In this document: positions 15,989 through 24,237 of the stretch, piece after piece | How positions within the stretch are numbered: position 1 is the first letter of the stretch | Layout of the letters: every line of letters begins with the position of its first letter | From: Flavobacterium ajazii | Lineage (GTDB): Bacteria > Bacteroidota > Bacteroidia > Flavobacteriales > Flavobacteriaceae | Length of the DNA: 64,000 nt | NCBI RefSeq assembly: GCF_010614725.1 | Contig: NZ_JAAEHL010000003.1 | Location: forward strand, 496,001 to 560,000 | Reading direction: 5' to 3' | Notes under the pieces: model-generated | Database searches by the model: none | Told to the model about the DNA's origin: nothing | Seen by the model: the letters and a program-made list of their open reading frames with translations, nothing else | Made by a program: the position numbers and the translations under genes

Positions 15989-16129
15989 ATTGATTGAGTT
16001 TTAATATTTAACAATAGATAAACAGGGTTTGTTTTTTGTTACCCTTTTGAACTAAAAAAATATTTTTAAACCCAAAAAAACTGCAAAAGATAAATTTTAC
16101 CTTTTTACAGTTCTGTATGTTTAAGCGTT

Positions 16130-16921
16130 TTAACGAATATTGCCCACGGAATTTTTAGCTGTATCGTGTTTGGTTTTCAAAACGCCTTTTTCTATTGTAA
16201 AAGCCATTCTGACCTGAGTTTTTAAAGTATCTTTTAATCCTGAAGTTGCTTTTTCGACAACAACAAAACTTAATTCATATTCTCCATCAGCCAAATCAAA
16301 CACCGTTTCATTTTGGTTATCCTGAATTTTCAAAACTTTATTTTCTGAATCAGGTTTTGCCATTTTACCAGTAGCTGCATAAGAAGCTGAAGCAGCTCCA
16401 CTTCCTCCTCCTCCTAAATTGCCTACACTTGAAACCGCAGCCGAAACAATAGATCCGCCTGGCATAGCACCGCCCAATAAAGAAGCTCCCTGAGAAACTG
16501 CGCTACCTGCCGCATGTAGACCCTGATTGACTTTTTCACCAAATGCAGCAGATTCATTTTTGCTCAGTTCCTTAATACTTTTGTCTGTCGTATTGACTCT
16601 GTATCCTTCATTAGAAGAAAATAAAACAACACATCCGCCTTCGACTAATGCTACATTTATTTTACCTGAATTTACTTTCTCTCCAAAAGTTGCTCCCTGA
16701 GTCTGTTTGGCAACTGTAACATTCATTGAAATTCTGTTTGGCATTCCATTATTTATACCATTTATACTGCTTTTTTGTGCAGATACATCCAAAGTGCTTT
16801 CTGAAACCGGACCGGATTTAATCGCTTTTTCTTTAACAACTTTACCTTCCTGTGCTTTTACATTTGCTAAACAACATATTAGGAATGCTGCTGTAAAAGT
16901 GATTGTTTTAAGATTTTTCAT
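16130..16921 (-). CDS. Secreted protein of unknown function
   Basis: A 263-residue protein with signal peptide MKNLKTITFTAAFLICCLANVKAQ. FGEKVNSGKINVALVEGG and FGEKVNQGLHAAGSAVSQ share a repeated FGEKVN(S/Q)G motif. Between about 145 and 185 is a glycine/alanine/serine-rich stretch (LLGGAMPGGSIVSAAV) that could insert in or line a membrane. The C-terminal half, NQNETVFDLADGEYELSFVVVEK, looks like a small beta domain. I do not recognise a family. A shortened paralogue lies directly downstream, and the two share a GGTAACAAAAAA motif and a TGTTTATCT stretch in their upstream regions, which suggests duplication with promoter and common regulation. Confidence 0.7.
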   Translation of the reverse strand: MKNLKTITFTAAFLICCLANVKAQEGKVVKEKAIKSGPVSESTLDVSAQKSSINGINNGMPNRISMNVTVAKQTQGATFGEKVNSGKINVALVEGGCVVLFSSNEGYRVNTTDKSIKELSKNESAAFGEKVNQGLHAAGSAVSQGASLLGGAMPGGSIVSAAVSSVGNLGGGGSGAASASYAATGKMAKPDSENKVLKIQDNQNETVFDLADGEYELSFVVVEKATSGLKDTLKTQVRMAFTIEKGVLKTKHDTAKNSVGNIR

Positions 16922-17091
16922 ATCGATTTAGTTTTAATCATTTATAAACAGATAAACAAAACTTATTTTTTGTTACCTTATTTTACTTACAGGGCAAACG
17001 TTTTATAAGAAACTAAAAATCAAACCATTAAAGTTACGACAATTTGATATAAATTGTGATTTTCTTATTGTTTAAAATTCAGACACTAAAC

Positions 17092-17132
17092 AAAAAAGCT
17101 GCTAAAGAAGGTATTTTTCTTTAGCAGCTTTT
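17092..17132 (-). terminator. Terminator after the LTA-synthase-like gene
   Basis: A 16-bp perfect stem (17094-17109 with 17117-17132) with a 7-base loop. On the minus strand a run of six T follows, 23 bases after the stop codon of the gene at 17155-19095. Confidence 0.8.
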
Positions 17133-17154
17133 CATTATCAAAATGAGTTGTAAA

Positions 17155-19095
17155 TTATTTTTTTACATCTCTTAGCTTATATTTATTCTCCTTATACAAA
17201 TTACCCGCAGTTATAACATGCGCCAAAGCATCTTTTGCCAATTCTTCATTTAATTTTACAGGAATCAAAGTTGTATCATTTTTGATTTCAAATTGCAGCG
17301 GTTTCAAATTTGGCTGCATAATTACAACCTGATTTTCGACTCTGAACGCATTGATATCATTAAATTGCATAATAGATCTACCCTGCGTTTTTACATCTAA
17401 CTGATTTAAATTTCGCCCTACCATTGGCGTTTCAAACGAAAGTCCCAAGTAACTCAATAAGGTTGGCGGAATATCAATCTGACTTGCCAACTTGCTATAT
17501 GAAACTCCTTTCGGAACTCCCGGCCCCATAATTAAGGCAGGAATATGAAATTTATTTATCGGTACTAAATTTTTTCCGTAAGTTCTGGTATTATGATCAG
17601 CAATAACGATAAAAATAGTGTTTTTGAAATATGCTTCTTTTTTAGCCATTTCGAAGAATTTTCCAATCGAAAAATCAGCATATTTCATCGCATTATTAAC
17701 CGTTGCAGGTTTTTTATCATAAGGTTTGATTCTTCCCGCAGGATATTCAAACGGTTCATGATTTGAAGTTGAAAACATCAAAGAAAAGAAAGGTTTGTCT
17801 CCTTTTGATTTAAAATAATTATTGGCTTTGGTTACTAAATCTTCATCAGAGTATCCCCAGGTTCCTTTAAAAACATATTTATTTCCGTCTGATTCAAAAT
17901 CGGTTTGGTCTACGATATCTGTAAAACCATTTCCGTTGAAAAACGAAGCCATATTATCAAAATTGGCCATTCCTCCGTAAATGAAACTCGTATCGTAACC
18001 TTTATGTTTTAAGGCATCGGCAAGTGTAAAAAATCCTTGCTGGGAATTTCCTAACTTTACTACACTTTCAGACGGAGAAGGTAAAAATCCGGCTACAACC
18101 GCCTCAATTCCACGAACGCTTCTCGTTCCAGTGCAATATAAATTGGTAAACAACAAACCTTCTTTCGATAATTTATCAAACTCCGGCGTTAAAGGTTTGC
18201 CGCCAAGGATTCCAACATATTCTGCTCCTAAACTTTCCTGAAGAAATATAACCAAATTATAAGGTTTCTTCAAAACAGAATCAGGCTGCTGCACATGCAG
18301 AAACGGAATCTCAGCATCAGTGAAATCACTAGGCCCGGCAATCATATACTTTTTTACACGTGCAATGGCTTCTGCTTCTTCCATTTTGCCATACATCTTA
18401 GTGTTTCCTTCGTTTTTAATCGAATAAGCAGCAAAAGCAACAGTGTAAAAAGAATTTAACCCCAGACAATTTGTCAACTGATCTGTAGAGAAAACAGCAT
18501 TGCTTGCATTAATCGGTCGTTTTGAAGTCAAACTTGAACGTGCTCCGAAAAACAATAAAAAAGCCACTAATGGAAAAACCATTAATTTAAATTTATATTC
18601 GGTGCTGGTTGTATGAAAGAATTGTTTCCCTTTTTTGAAAGCGAAATAAATAACCACTCCTAAAATAAGGAAAGTGATAATGATAGAAGTCAGATACCCT
18701 TTCAAAAGCATTCCGACAACTTCCTTTGGATAAATCAGATAATCAAGGAAAATTTTATTCGGACGTGTATCGTATTGTTTTACAAAATCCGGTGAAGCCA
18801 ATTCTACAAAAAGAATCAGAAACAGAAATAAAAAACTGTAAATTACCAGAAATGAATTGGTAAACTTCAGCCATTTATTAGGTAAAAAAGTAATCAAAAG
18901 TGCCGGAAGGAAAGACAGATAACACAGTAAAATCAAATCCATTCGAAGACCGATTGGAAAAATATACCAGAAATTTGGTGTTTCGACTACTCTGTCTTTA
19001 AAAATAAAAAATAAAAATATTCTACTTAAAGTAGTGATTAGCAATCCGATTAAAATAAAATTAAAAACGGGTTTTAAAAAACTTAATTTTTTCAT
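17155..19095 (-). CDS. LTA synthase family phosphotransferase (alkaline-phosphatase superfamily)
   Basis: A 646-residue protein with five N-terminal membrane segments (residues 1-190) and a periplasmic sulfatase-like domain. NLVIFLQESLGAEYVGILGG provides the first metal-binding glutamate, CTGTRSVRGIEAVVAG the nucleophile loop, FSTSNHEPFEYP a substrate loop and IVIADHNTRTYG the Asp-His metal pair. Gram-negative members transfer phosphoglycerol or phosphoethanolamine to glycans or lipids in the envelope. The nucleophile loop is GTRSVRG rather than the GTRTVRG often seen, so the active nucleophile may be serine or the preceding threonine. It is followed by a terminator. Donor and acceptor cannot be told from sequence. 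Confidence 0.85.
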   Translation of the reverse strand: MKKLSFLKPVFNFILIGLLITTLSRIFLFFIFKDRVVETPNFWYIFPIGLRMDLILLCYLSFLPALLITFLPNKWLKFTNSFLVIYSFLFLFLILFVELASPDFVKQYDTRPNKIFLDYLIYPKEVVGMLLKGYLTSIIITFLILGVVIYFAFKKGKQFFHTTSTEYKFKLMVFPLVAFLLFFGARSSLTSKRPINASNAVFSTDQLTNCLGLNSFYTVAFAAYSIKNEGNTKMYGKMEEAEAIARVKKYMIAGPSDFTDAEIPFLHVQQPDSVLKKPYNLVIFLQESLGAEYVGILGGKPLTPEFDKLSKEGLLFTNLYCTGTRSVRGIEAVVAGFLPSPSESVVKLGNSQQGFFTLADALKHKGYDTSFIYGGMANFDNMASFFNGNGFTDIVDQTDFESDGNKYVFKGTWGYSDEDLVTKANNYFKSKGDKPFFSLMFSTSNHEPFEYPAGRIKPYDKKPATVNNAMKYADFSIGKFFEMAKKEAYFKNTIFIVIADHNTRTYGKNLVPINKFHIPALIMGPGVPKGVSYSKLASQIDIPPTLLSYLGLSFETPMVGRNLNQLDVKTQGRSIMQFNDINAFRVENQVVIMQPNLKPLQFEIKNDTTLIPVKLNEELAKDALAHVITAGNLYKENKYKLRDVKK

Positions 19096-19119
19096 TAGAT
19101 AATTTTGATTGATGCCGGA

Positions 19120-19145
19120 TAGAGACGCACTGCAGTGCGTCTCTA
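19120..19145. repeat. Perfect 26-bp palindrome (REP-like)
   Basis: The two arms, each tagagacgcactg or its complement, meet at TGCA without a loop. GC content is well above the surroundings. The right end contains the TAG stop codon of the small acidic protein gene (19143-19370, minus strand). I recall similar tagagacgcac palindromes between genes in other Flavobacteriia, but have not checked that here. Confidence 0.75.
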
Positions 19146-19370
19146 CTCTTCGTAACGATTTATTTCTCTGTCATAAAAGTCATTTGCCTTTTCAATTAAA
19201 TCTTCCATTTCTGCATTTAATTCGGCTTCGTCAAGATCTTCTGCTTCTTCCAAAAACTCAACCTCATCATCTTTTAAATTGATAATGAATCGAGGGTAAT
19301 CAAGATGAATGATGAAAATATCATCCGGAAAATCAGTATTATCTCCAAGTAAAAATTTAGGTAGTTCCAT
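19143..19370 (-). CDS. Small acidic protein of unknown function
   Basis: The 75-residue protein is strongly acidic in its second half (DDEVEFLEEAEDLDEAELNAEMEDLIEKANDFYDRE), predicted as a charged helix. Its first half (MELPKFLLGDNTDFPDDIFIIHLDYPRFIINL) looks like a short beta hairpin. No signal peptide or membrane segment is present, so it is likely cytosolic. I do not recognise a named family. It lies between the MATE pump (44 bases downstream of its stop) and the LTA-synthase-like gene, all on the minus strand. The stop codon is inside a perfect palindrome. Confidence 0.6.
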   Translation of the reverse strand: MELPKFLLGDNTDFPDDIFIIHLDYPRFIINLKDDEVEFLEEAEDLDEAELNAEMEDLIEKANDFYDREINRYEE

Positions 19371-19413
19371 GTTCAGTATGTTTTTTAATGGCTCAAATGT
19401 AGGTATTTGAAAC

Positions 19414-20784
19414 TTAATTTTTGATTAATTTTTTTGTTAAGTAATGAAAGCGAAAATAGAGAAATAAAGCCGCAGCCGTTAACCCTGCCAAAAGCCCAAT
19501 CCATACACCAGCTGCTTTCAATTGAGTGTATTCGCCTAAATAATATGAAATCGGAAAACCAATAACCCAATAAGCCACGAAGGTAATGTACATGGGAATT
19601 TTTACATCCTGCAAACCACGTAATGCGCCTAAAACCACAACCTGAATTCCATCAGAGATTTGAAAAACAGCCGCAATCAGTAATAGTTTTGAAGCTATTT
19701 CAATAACTTCTGTATTGTCTGTAAGCTGTATTGTATTTTCCATATTCAAAAAGATATGAGGCATGAACTGATGAAAAACCACAAACAAAACAGCAAAAAC
19801 AGTTTCTATGATGATGGCCAGTAAAAAAATAGAACGTGCCACAACCACCAATTTTTTATAATCCTGAAGTCCCCTCTGGTTACTCACCCTGATCATAGAC
19901 GTTACGCTTAACCCCATAGCAAACATAAAAGTCATCGAAGCCAGACTCAGCGCAATTTGATTCGCTGCCTGACTCGTTCTGCCAATATTTCCGCACAACC
20001 AGATTGAAGCCGTAAACAATACTACTTCAAAAAGCATTTGCATTGCAGAAGGAAATCCTATATTGATTATTTTTTTTATCGTTTCTTTTTTGATTTCCTC
20101 AAAACTAAAATTTTTAAAAAACTGTTTTAAGTCATTTCTTCGCGAAAGCATAATGTGCATGAACATCACCAGGAATATTCTTGAAATTACGGTTCCTAAA
20201 GCTGCACCAATGATTCCCATCTTCGGAAAAATCCAGATTCCGTAAATCAAAACATAGTTCATACCCACATGCAATACGTTTGCCATCACCATGGCATACA
20301 TTGAATATTTGGTCAATGATAATCCATCAGCAAATTGTTTGTACCCTTGATACATAATTAGTGGAATCAGAGAAAAAGCGACCCAGTCCAGATAGGGTTT
20401 TGCAAGCGCAATAACCTCTTTCGGCTGATGCAGCATTTCCATAATTGGTTTTGCTAAAACGATAGTTCCAAAAAGCACTAATCCTAAAATGGTACACAAA
20501 AACAATCCGTGATGAAAGGCAGAACGGATTTTACCATCGTTCTTCTCTGCATCACCTTCTGCGACAATAGGCGTAATAGCTGTAGAAAAACCAATTCCCA
20601 AAGACATCGCAATAAAAATCATACTATTTCCCAACGAAACTGCCGCCAGCTCAGTACTTCCTAATTTGCCTACCATTATATTATCAACCATCCCTATTAA
20701 GTTATGGCCTACCATCCCTAAAATAACAGGATATGCCAGTCTTAAATTGTATGAAAACTCTTTTGTGTACTGCTTTAAATTCAC
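19414..20784 (-). CDS. MATE-family multidrug efflux transporter
   Basis: A 456-residue inner-membrane protein with twelve hydrophobic segments in two homologous halves. It begins YPVILGMVGHNLIGMVDNIMVGKLGSTELAAVSLGNS, the N-terminal signature of NorM-like MATE proteins, and contains FPSAMQMLFEVVLFTASIWLCGNIG at the start of the second half. Such pumps export cationic drugs and dyes in exchange for Na+ or H+. A TATCTTTG -7 element 20 bases before the start suggests its own promoter. Substrates are not predictable from the sequence. Confidence 0.93.
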   Translation of the reverse strand: MNLKQYTKEFSYNLRLAYPVILGMVGHNLIGMVDNIMVGKLGSTELAAVSLGNSMIFIAMSLGIGFSTAITPIVAEGDAEKNDGKIRSAFHHGLFLCTILGLVLFGTIVLAKPIMEMLHQPKEVIALAKPYLDWVAFSLIPLIMYQGYKQFADGLSLTKYSMYAMVMANVLHVGMNYVLIYGIWIFPKMGIIGAALGTVISRIFLVMFMHIMLSRRNDLKQFFKNFSFEEIKKETIKKIINIGFPSAMQMLFEVVLFTASIWLCGNIGRTSQAANQIALSLASMTFMFAMGLSVTSMIRVSNQRGLQDYKKLVVVARSIFLLAIIIETVFAVLFVVFHQFMPHIFLNMENTIQLTDNTEVIEIASKLLLIAAVFQISDGIQVVVLGALRGLQDVKIPMYITFVAYWVIGFPISYYLGEYTQLKAAGVWIGLLAGLTAAALFLYFRFHYLTKKLIKN

Positions 20785-20803
20785 TTGTATTCTTTTTAGC
20801 CTG

Positions 20804-20811
20804 CAAAGATA
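20804..20811 (-). promoter_or_regulatory. -7 promoter element of the MATE gene
   Basis: On the minus strand this reads TATCTTTG, a full match to TAnnTTTG, 19 bases before ATG 20784. Confidence 0.6.
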
Positions 20812-21104
20812 ATCAGTTGCTTTCTATTCTTTAAAAATATTGAGTTAAATGAATTCCTTCAACAAAAAGAAATAAAATACCTACATTATTTTAACATTTT
20901 AATCAAATCTTAAATATAAAAAGACCGAGACATATTTTGTCTTTTTTTTAGTAAAAAACCAGTAAATACAAGGGTTTACATCTTTAGAACAATAACAAAA
21001 ATTTTAACAATATTCACATTATGTAACGAATCTCAAAAATTATATAACGATACAGCAGCACCTCAAAACTAATTTTACAACATAGTAATTAAAAAAATAC
21101 ACGC
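20812..21104. other. Spacer between MATE and outer-membrane protein genes
   Basis: This AT-rich region holds a hairpin aaaaagac/gtcttttt (about 20919-20948) followed by T, and a leader of about 100 bases before ATG 21105. No ORF or RNA family is recognisable. Confidence 0.4.
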
Positions 21105-21623
21105 ATGAAAAATTTACAAAACCTCCGAATTCTATTTATTGCAGCAATTGCAATGATGTACACGACAACTTCGACTGCACAGCAGAATGATGAAATACAA
21201 AACTATGATCAAAAATTCAAATTAGGTTTTGGTGTGAGCGGTGGACTTCCGACAGACAGTGACGATTATGACTGGGCACTAGGTGGCGACGTAAGACTTC
21301 AATATGATTTATCCAAAAGAACTTCTCTAACCTTAACAACAGGGTTTACTAATTTATTTGTTGGAGATAATATTCCAGATTTAGGTTTTATTCCTGCAAA
21401 AGCCGGTTTTAAAGCATTCGTTTGGGAAGACCAGTTTTATATTATGGGAGAAGTTGGTGCCGGTTTTGCAGTAACCAACGGATACAATAATACTTCATTA
21501 TTATGGGCGCCAAGTATCGGGTATGCCACAAAACACTTAGATATTAGTGTACGATATGAAGATTATGACAAATTCAATACCAACCAGATCGCGCTTCGTT
21601 TAGCGTATGGTTTTGAGTTATAA
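21105..21623 (+). CDS. Outer-membrane beta-barrel protein
   Basis: A 172-residue protein with a signal peptide (cleavage after TTTSTAQ). The body has about eight amphipathic strands: KFKLGFGVSGGLPT, LGGDVRLQYDLSKRTSLTLTTGFTNLF, GFKAFVWEDQFYIMGEVGAGFAV, LLWAPSIGYATKHLDISVRYEDYD, and a C-terminal IALRLAYGFEL ending in an aliphatic residue. This fits small eight-stranded outer-membrane barrels of the OmpA-transmembrane/OmpX kind found widely in Bacteroidota. No peptidoglycan-binding domain is present. It is transcribed alone and ends in a strong terminator. Function unknown beyond envelope location. Confidence 0.8.
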   Translation: MKNLQNLRILFIAAIAMMYTTTSTAQQNDEIQNYDQKFKLGFGVSGGLPTDSDDYDWALGGDVRLQYDLSKRTSLTLTTGFTNLFVGDNIPDLGFIPAKAGFKAFVWEDQFYIMGEVGAGFAVTNGYNNTSLLWAPSIGYATKHLDISVRYEDYDKFNTNQIALRLAYGFEL

Positions 21624-21661
21624 AAATTAAAATTCAGGTTTATTTTTATTTTTTTTGGTAG

Positions 21662-21706
21662 AACCCGACAGAATTTCCCCTCTGTCGGGTTTAGTTTTTT
21701 ATAGAA
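21662..21706 (+). terminator. Terminator after the beta-barrel gene
   Basis: An 11-bp perfect stem (aacccgacaga / tctgtcgggtt, 21662-21672 and 21681-21691) with an 8-base loop, then a T-rich stretch. Confidence 0.88.
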
Positions 21707-21768
21707 TTAGCCAATTACTTCATTTTCTAATTTTTTATCCTCCGAAATATAGTATTTTTACGAAGCAT

Positions 21769-21905
21769 ATTCCTGCTATTCATTGCAATACTTATCAATA
21801 AACTGCTTTTTTCCAAAGCCATAACAAAGCTTCCGCTGGTCGCTTCGTTCTGTCAGGAAAAAATGCATTTTCTTTTCAAAGTATTTTCATTACTATCAGG
21901 GCTAG
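21769..21905 (+). repeat. Dispersed hairpin element, degenerate copy 3
   Basis: TCCTGCT at 21771-21777 and TATCAGGGCTAG at 21894-21905 correspond to TCCCGCT and ATCGGGGCTA of the copies at 846 and 55841. The outer pairing is kept by a double change: CCCG/CGGG becomes CCTG/CAGG. Inside, aatactt at 21787 can pair with aagtatt at 21879. The copy lies about 50 bases before the gene at 21957. Confidence 0.45.
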
Positions 21906-21956
21906 ACTTTCAATTTCAAAAGAACATTCTATTTTTATCTGAACTTCAATATTTCA

Positions 21957-22442
21957 ATGACTAAAAAAATTTTAATTCTTTTCCTTCTATCAATTAATGT
22001 TTTGTATTGTCAAGACGAAGATGAGCAAACTATAGAAAGAGCATATATCGAAACATTTGGAAAATGTTTTTCTCAATTAGAACCACTTCAAGAAACTAAA
22101 AGTAAAACTGAATTAAAAAATATCTCTTTTTGCTCATTATATCAATGTATAAAATTTGTTGATTATGAAGATTATGAAGAAAAAATTCAAAAAGCAATTT
22201 TAAAAAGAGCATTGGAAATTGCTTTTTTACTTTATAATCAGAGAACTCCGGTTTATTTAGTAAGTGGAATGAATAGTTCTGAAAAAGCATTTCAAAAAAA
22301 TCTAAATCTAAATGATGATAATAATTTAGTTTACATAAGTATTGCCGAATGCGTTTCTTCCAGCAGTTTAGAACAGATTAAGGAAATTGTAAATACAAAA
22401 ACTTCAAAACTTATTGAATCAAAAAAAAGTAATAAAAAGTAA
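21957..22442 (+). CDS. Secreted protein of unknown function
   Basis: The 161-residue product has a signal peptide (MTKKILILFLLSINVLYCQ) and a mature part rich in Glu, Lys and Asn. The cysteines in KCFSQ, SFCSLYQCIKF and ECVSS could form two disulfides. EEKIQKAILKRALEIAFLLYNQRTPVYLVSG suggests a helix followed by a beta strand. No family is recognised. Codon use is more AT-rich than in neighbouring genes, which fits a fast-evolving or acquired gene. It is 17 bases from the next gene on the same strand and is probably co-transcribed with it. Confidence 0.6.
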   Translation: MTKKILILFLLSINVLYCQDEDEQTIERAYIETFGKCFSQLEPLQETKSKTELKNISFCSLYQCIKFVDYEDYEEKIQKAILKRALEIAFLLYNQRTPVYLVSGMNSSEKAFQKNLNLNDDNNLVYISIAECVSSSSLEQIKEIVNTKTSKLIESKKSNKK

Positions 22443-22459
22443 ACTTATAATTAATATCA

Positions 22460-23296
22460 ATGGAAAAATTCACATTAGAAATATTATTTCAAATCATCGG
22501 AATCGGTTCTGCATCTGGATTATTTTTTAACAATGATTCACTTTATGTCATTGGCGACAACAGCGGATTTTTATATGAATACAATATACCGAATCAGCAG
22601 TTAAACCAGCATGCTTTAATTGACAATCCGACGCAAAATATTCCAAAAAACTTAAAACCTGATTTTGAATCACTCACGCATCACAACGATACGCTGTATA
22701 TTTTTGGTTCCGGATCGACAGAAAACCGAAACAAAATGATTGAGTTCGATCTGAAATCGAAAACGGTTTTACAGAAAAACAATCTGGTTGATTTGTATGC
22801 CTTGATGCAAAATTTCGGTGAAATAAAACCGGAAGACTTTAATCTCGAAGGCGCTATTTTTGACGGTGAAAACTGGTATTTATTTAACCGCGGGAACGGA
22901 ATCTCAAACAAAAACACCATTTTTACAATCCATGCTAAAAATCTTGGAGAAGAATTCGCCCTGATTTCTGTCAATTACAAACTGCCAAAAATAAAAGGCG
23001 TTCGTTCCAGTTTTACCGATGCCATTTTAGTCGAAGACAAAATCTATTTTCTCTCCACCGCAGAAGACACCAAATCAACCTACGATGATGGCGAAGTCTT
23101 AGGAAGTTTCATTGGCCGGATCGATGCTAAGACCATGAAAATCGATTTTACTCAAAAAATAACTTCTACCAACAAATTTGAAGGTTTGACACTTTACAAA
23201 AAAGAAAATAATAAAATTGAGTTTTTGCTTTGCGAAGATAATGATACAGAACTTTTAGAAACAAAGGTTTATAAATTGACATTGCCTGTTAAGTAA
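22460..23296 (+). CDS. Conserved beta-propeller-like protein of unknown function
   Basis: The 278-residue protein has no clear signal peptide. It contains repeated strand-turn-strand units: ASGLFFNNDSLYVIGDNSGFLYEYNI, DFESLTHHNDTLYIFGSGSTENRNKMIEFDL, FNLEGAIFDGENWYLFNRGNG, FTDAILVEDKIYFLSTAEDT and NKFEGLTLYKK. These resemble blades of a six-bladed propeller of the kind seen in phytase/SdiA-regulated-like esterase domains. Acidic residues near the blade ends could bind calcium. I recall DUF6929 for similar proteins but cannot confirm it. It probably shares a transcript with the small secreted protein upstream. Confidence 0.6.
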   Translation: MEKFTLEILFQIIGIGSASGLFFNNDSLYVIGDNSGFLYEYNIPNQQLNQHALIDNPTQNIPKNLKPDFESLTHHNDTLYIFGSGSTENRNKMIEFDLKSKTVLQKNNLVDLYALMQNFGEIKPEDFNLEGAIFDGENWYLFNRGNGISNKNTIFTIHAKNLGEEFALISVNYKLPKIKGVRSSFTDAILVEDKIYFLSTAEDTKSTYDDGEVLGSFIGRIDAKTMKIDFTQKITSTNKFEGLTLYKKENNKIEFLLCEDNDTELLETKVYKLTLPVK

Positions 23297-23298
23297 AC

Positions 23299-23390
23299 TT
23301 TGCGAATCTTCGTGTAACTTTTGAGAATCTCTGCGAAAGAGCTTTTCCACAAAGATTCTCAAAGATTTCACAGAGAAACACAAAGAATTC
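23299..23390. repeat. Phased-word inverted repeat (GAATCT words)
   Basis: tttgagaatct at 23320-23330 pairs perfectly with agattctcaaa at 23353-23363, and the pairing extends imperfectly outwards over about 35 bases per arm. The arms repeat tttgcgaatct / tttgagaatct-type words about 10 bases apart. Confidence 0.6.
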
Positions 23391-23446
23391 TGCTCATTGC
23401 TTTTACCCAAAAATAGAAATAACCAAAAACAATACTTCCAATTTAA

Positions 23447-24124
23447 ATGCTCAACATTACATATTCAAAAAAAACAACTGTAATCATTGGTATCATCCTT
23501 TCAATATTCTTCCCTGTTCTGGCAATTTACTCTTCTTTATTATTTAAAGATTCAGGTTTTAGTAAAGAAACTCAATACTACATTTCGAGATTTACAATTT
23601 GGATTTCATTACTTCTTTTATTTCTATATTCTTTTAAAATAGAAAAACAGCCTTTTCTGCTTTGGAAAGAAACTGAATATCCATTTTCTTTTTTAGCCAC
23701 AGCGATATTTAAGACCTTTTTAAAATTATTTCTTGCTGTTTTTTTCACAGGTCTTTTCCTTATGTTATTTAAAATAACTACCGAAAGTACTGTATTAAAT
23801 AAAGCTTTGGTACTTTTTAAAAAGAGTTATGTATTACTTTTTTTTACTTGTGTAACTGCCGGTATTACCGAAGAATTAATTTTTAGAGGTTATTTGTTAC
23901 CAAGATTAGAAGTCGTTTTAAAAAACAAAAATCTAGCTATAATTCTTTCCAGTATCCTGTTTGGAATCCTGCATATTAGTTATGGCACTTTAGCAAATGT
24001 TATTGGCCCGATTGTAATAGGATTAGTATTTGCGATTCAATACGAAAAATATCGAAACATAAAAATCCTTATTGTTTGTCATTTCTTATGGGATCTTTTT
24101 CTTTTGATGTTAAAAACAAAATAA
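23447..24124 (+). CDS. CPBP-family intramembrane glutamic endopeptidase
   Basis: A 225-residue membrane protein with six or seven hydrophobic segments. EELIFRG (residues 142-148) is the catalytic glutamate pair of the Abi/CAAX (CPBP) family. FGILHISYG and CHFLWD carry the conserved histidines of motifs 2 and 3. The family contains Rce1-like prenyl proteases and bacteriocin self-immunity proteins; many are housekeeping membrane proteases of unknown substrate. No bacteriocin gene is adjacent. It stands alone between a repeat spacer and the ECF sigma factor. Confidence 0.88.
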   Translation: MLNITYSKKTTVIIGIILSIFFPVLAIYSSLLFKDSGFSKETQYYISRFTIWISLLLLFLYSFKIEKQPFLLWKETEYPFSFLATAIFKTFLKLFLAVFFTGLFLMLFKITTESTVLNKALVLFKKSYVLLFFTCVTAGITEELIFRGYLLPRLEVVLKNKNLAIILSSILFGILHISYGTLANVIGPIVIGLVFAIQYEKYRNIKILIVCHFLWDLFLLMLKTK

Positions 24125-24237
24125 CCATATAAAAATCAACATATTAAAAATTAATTTAAATTATTTTTACATTTATTTTCATCCTCGTCCCAACCTTTTT
24201 CCCTTTTTAGTTCTCTTTATAATTAAAGACCAAAATT

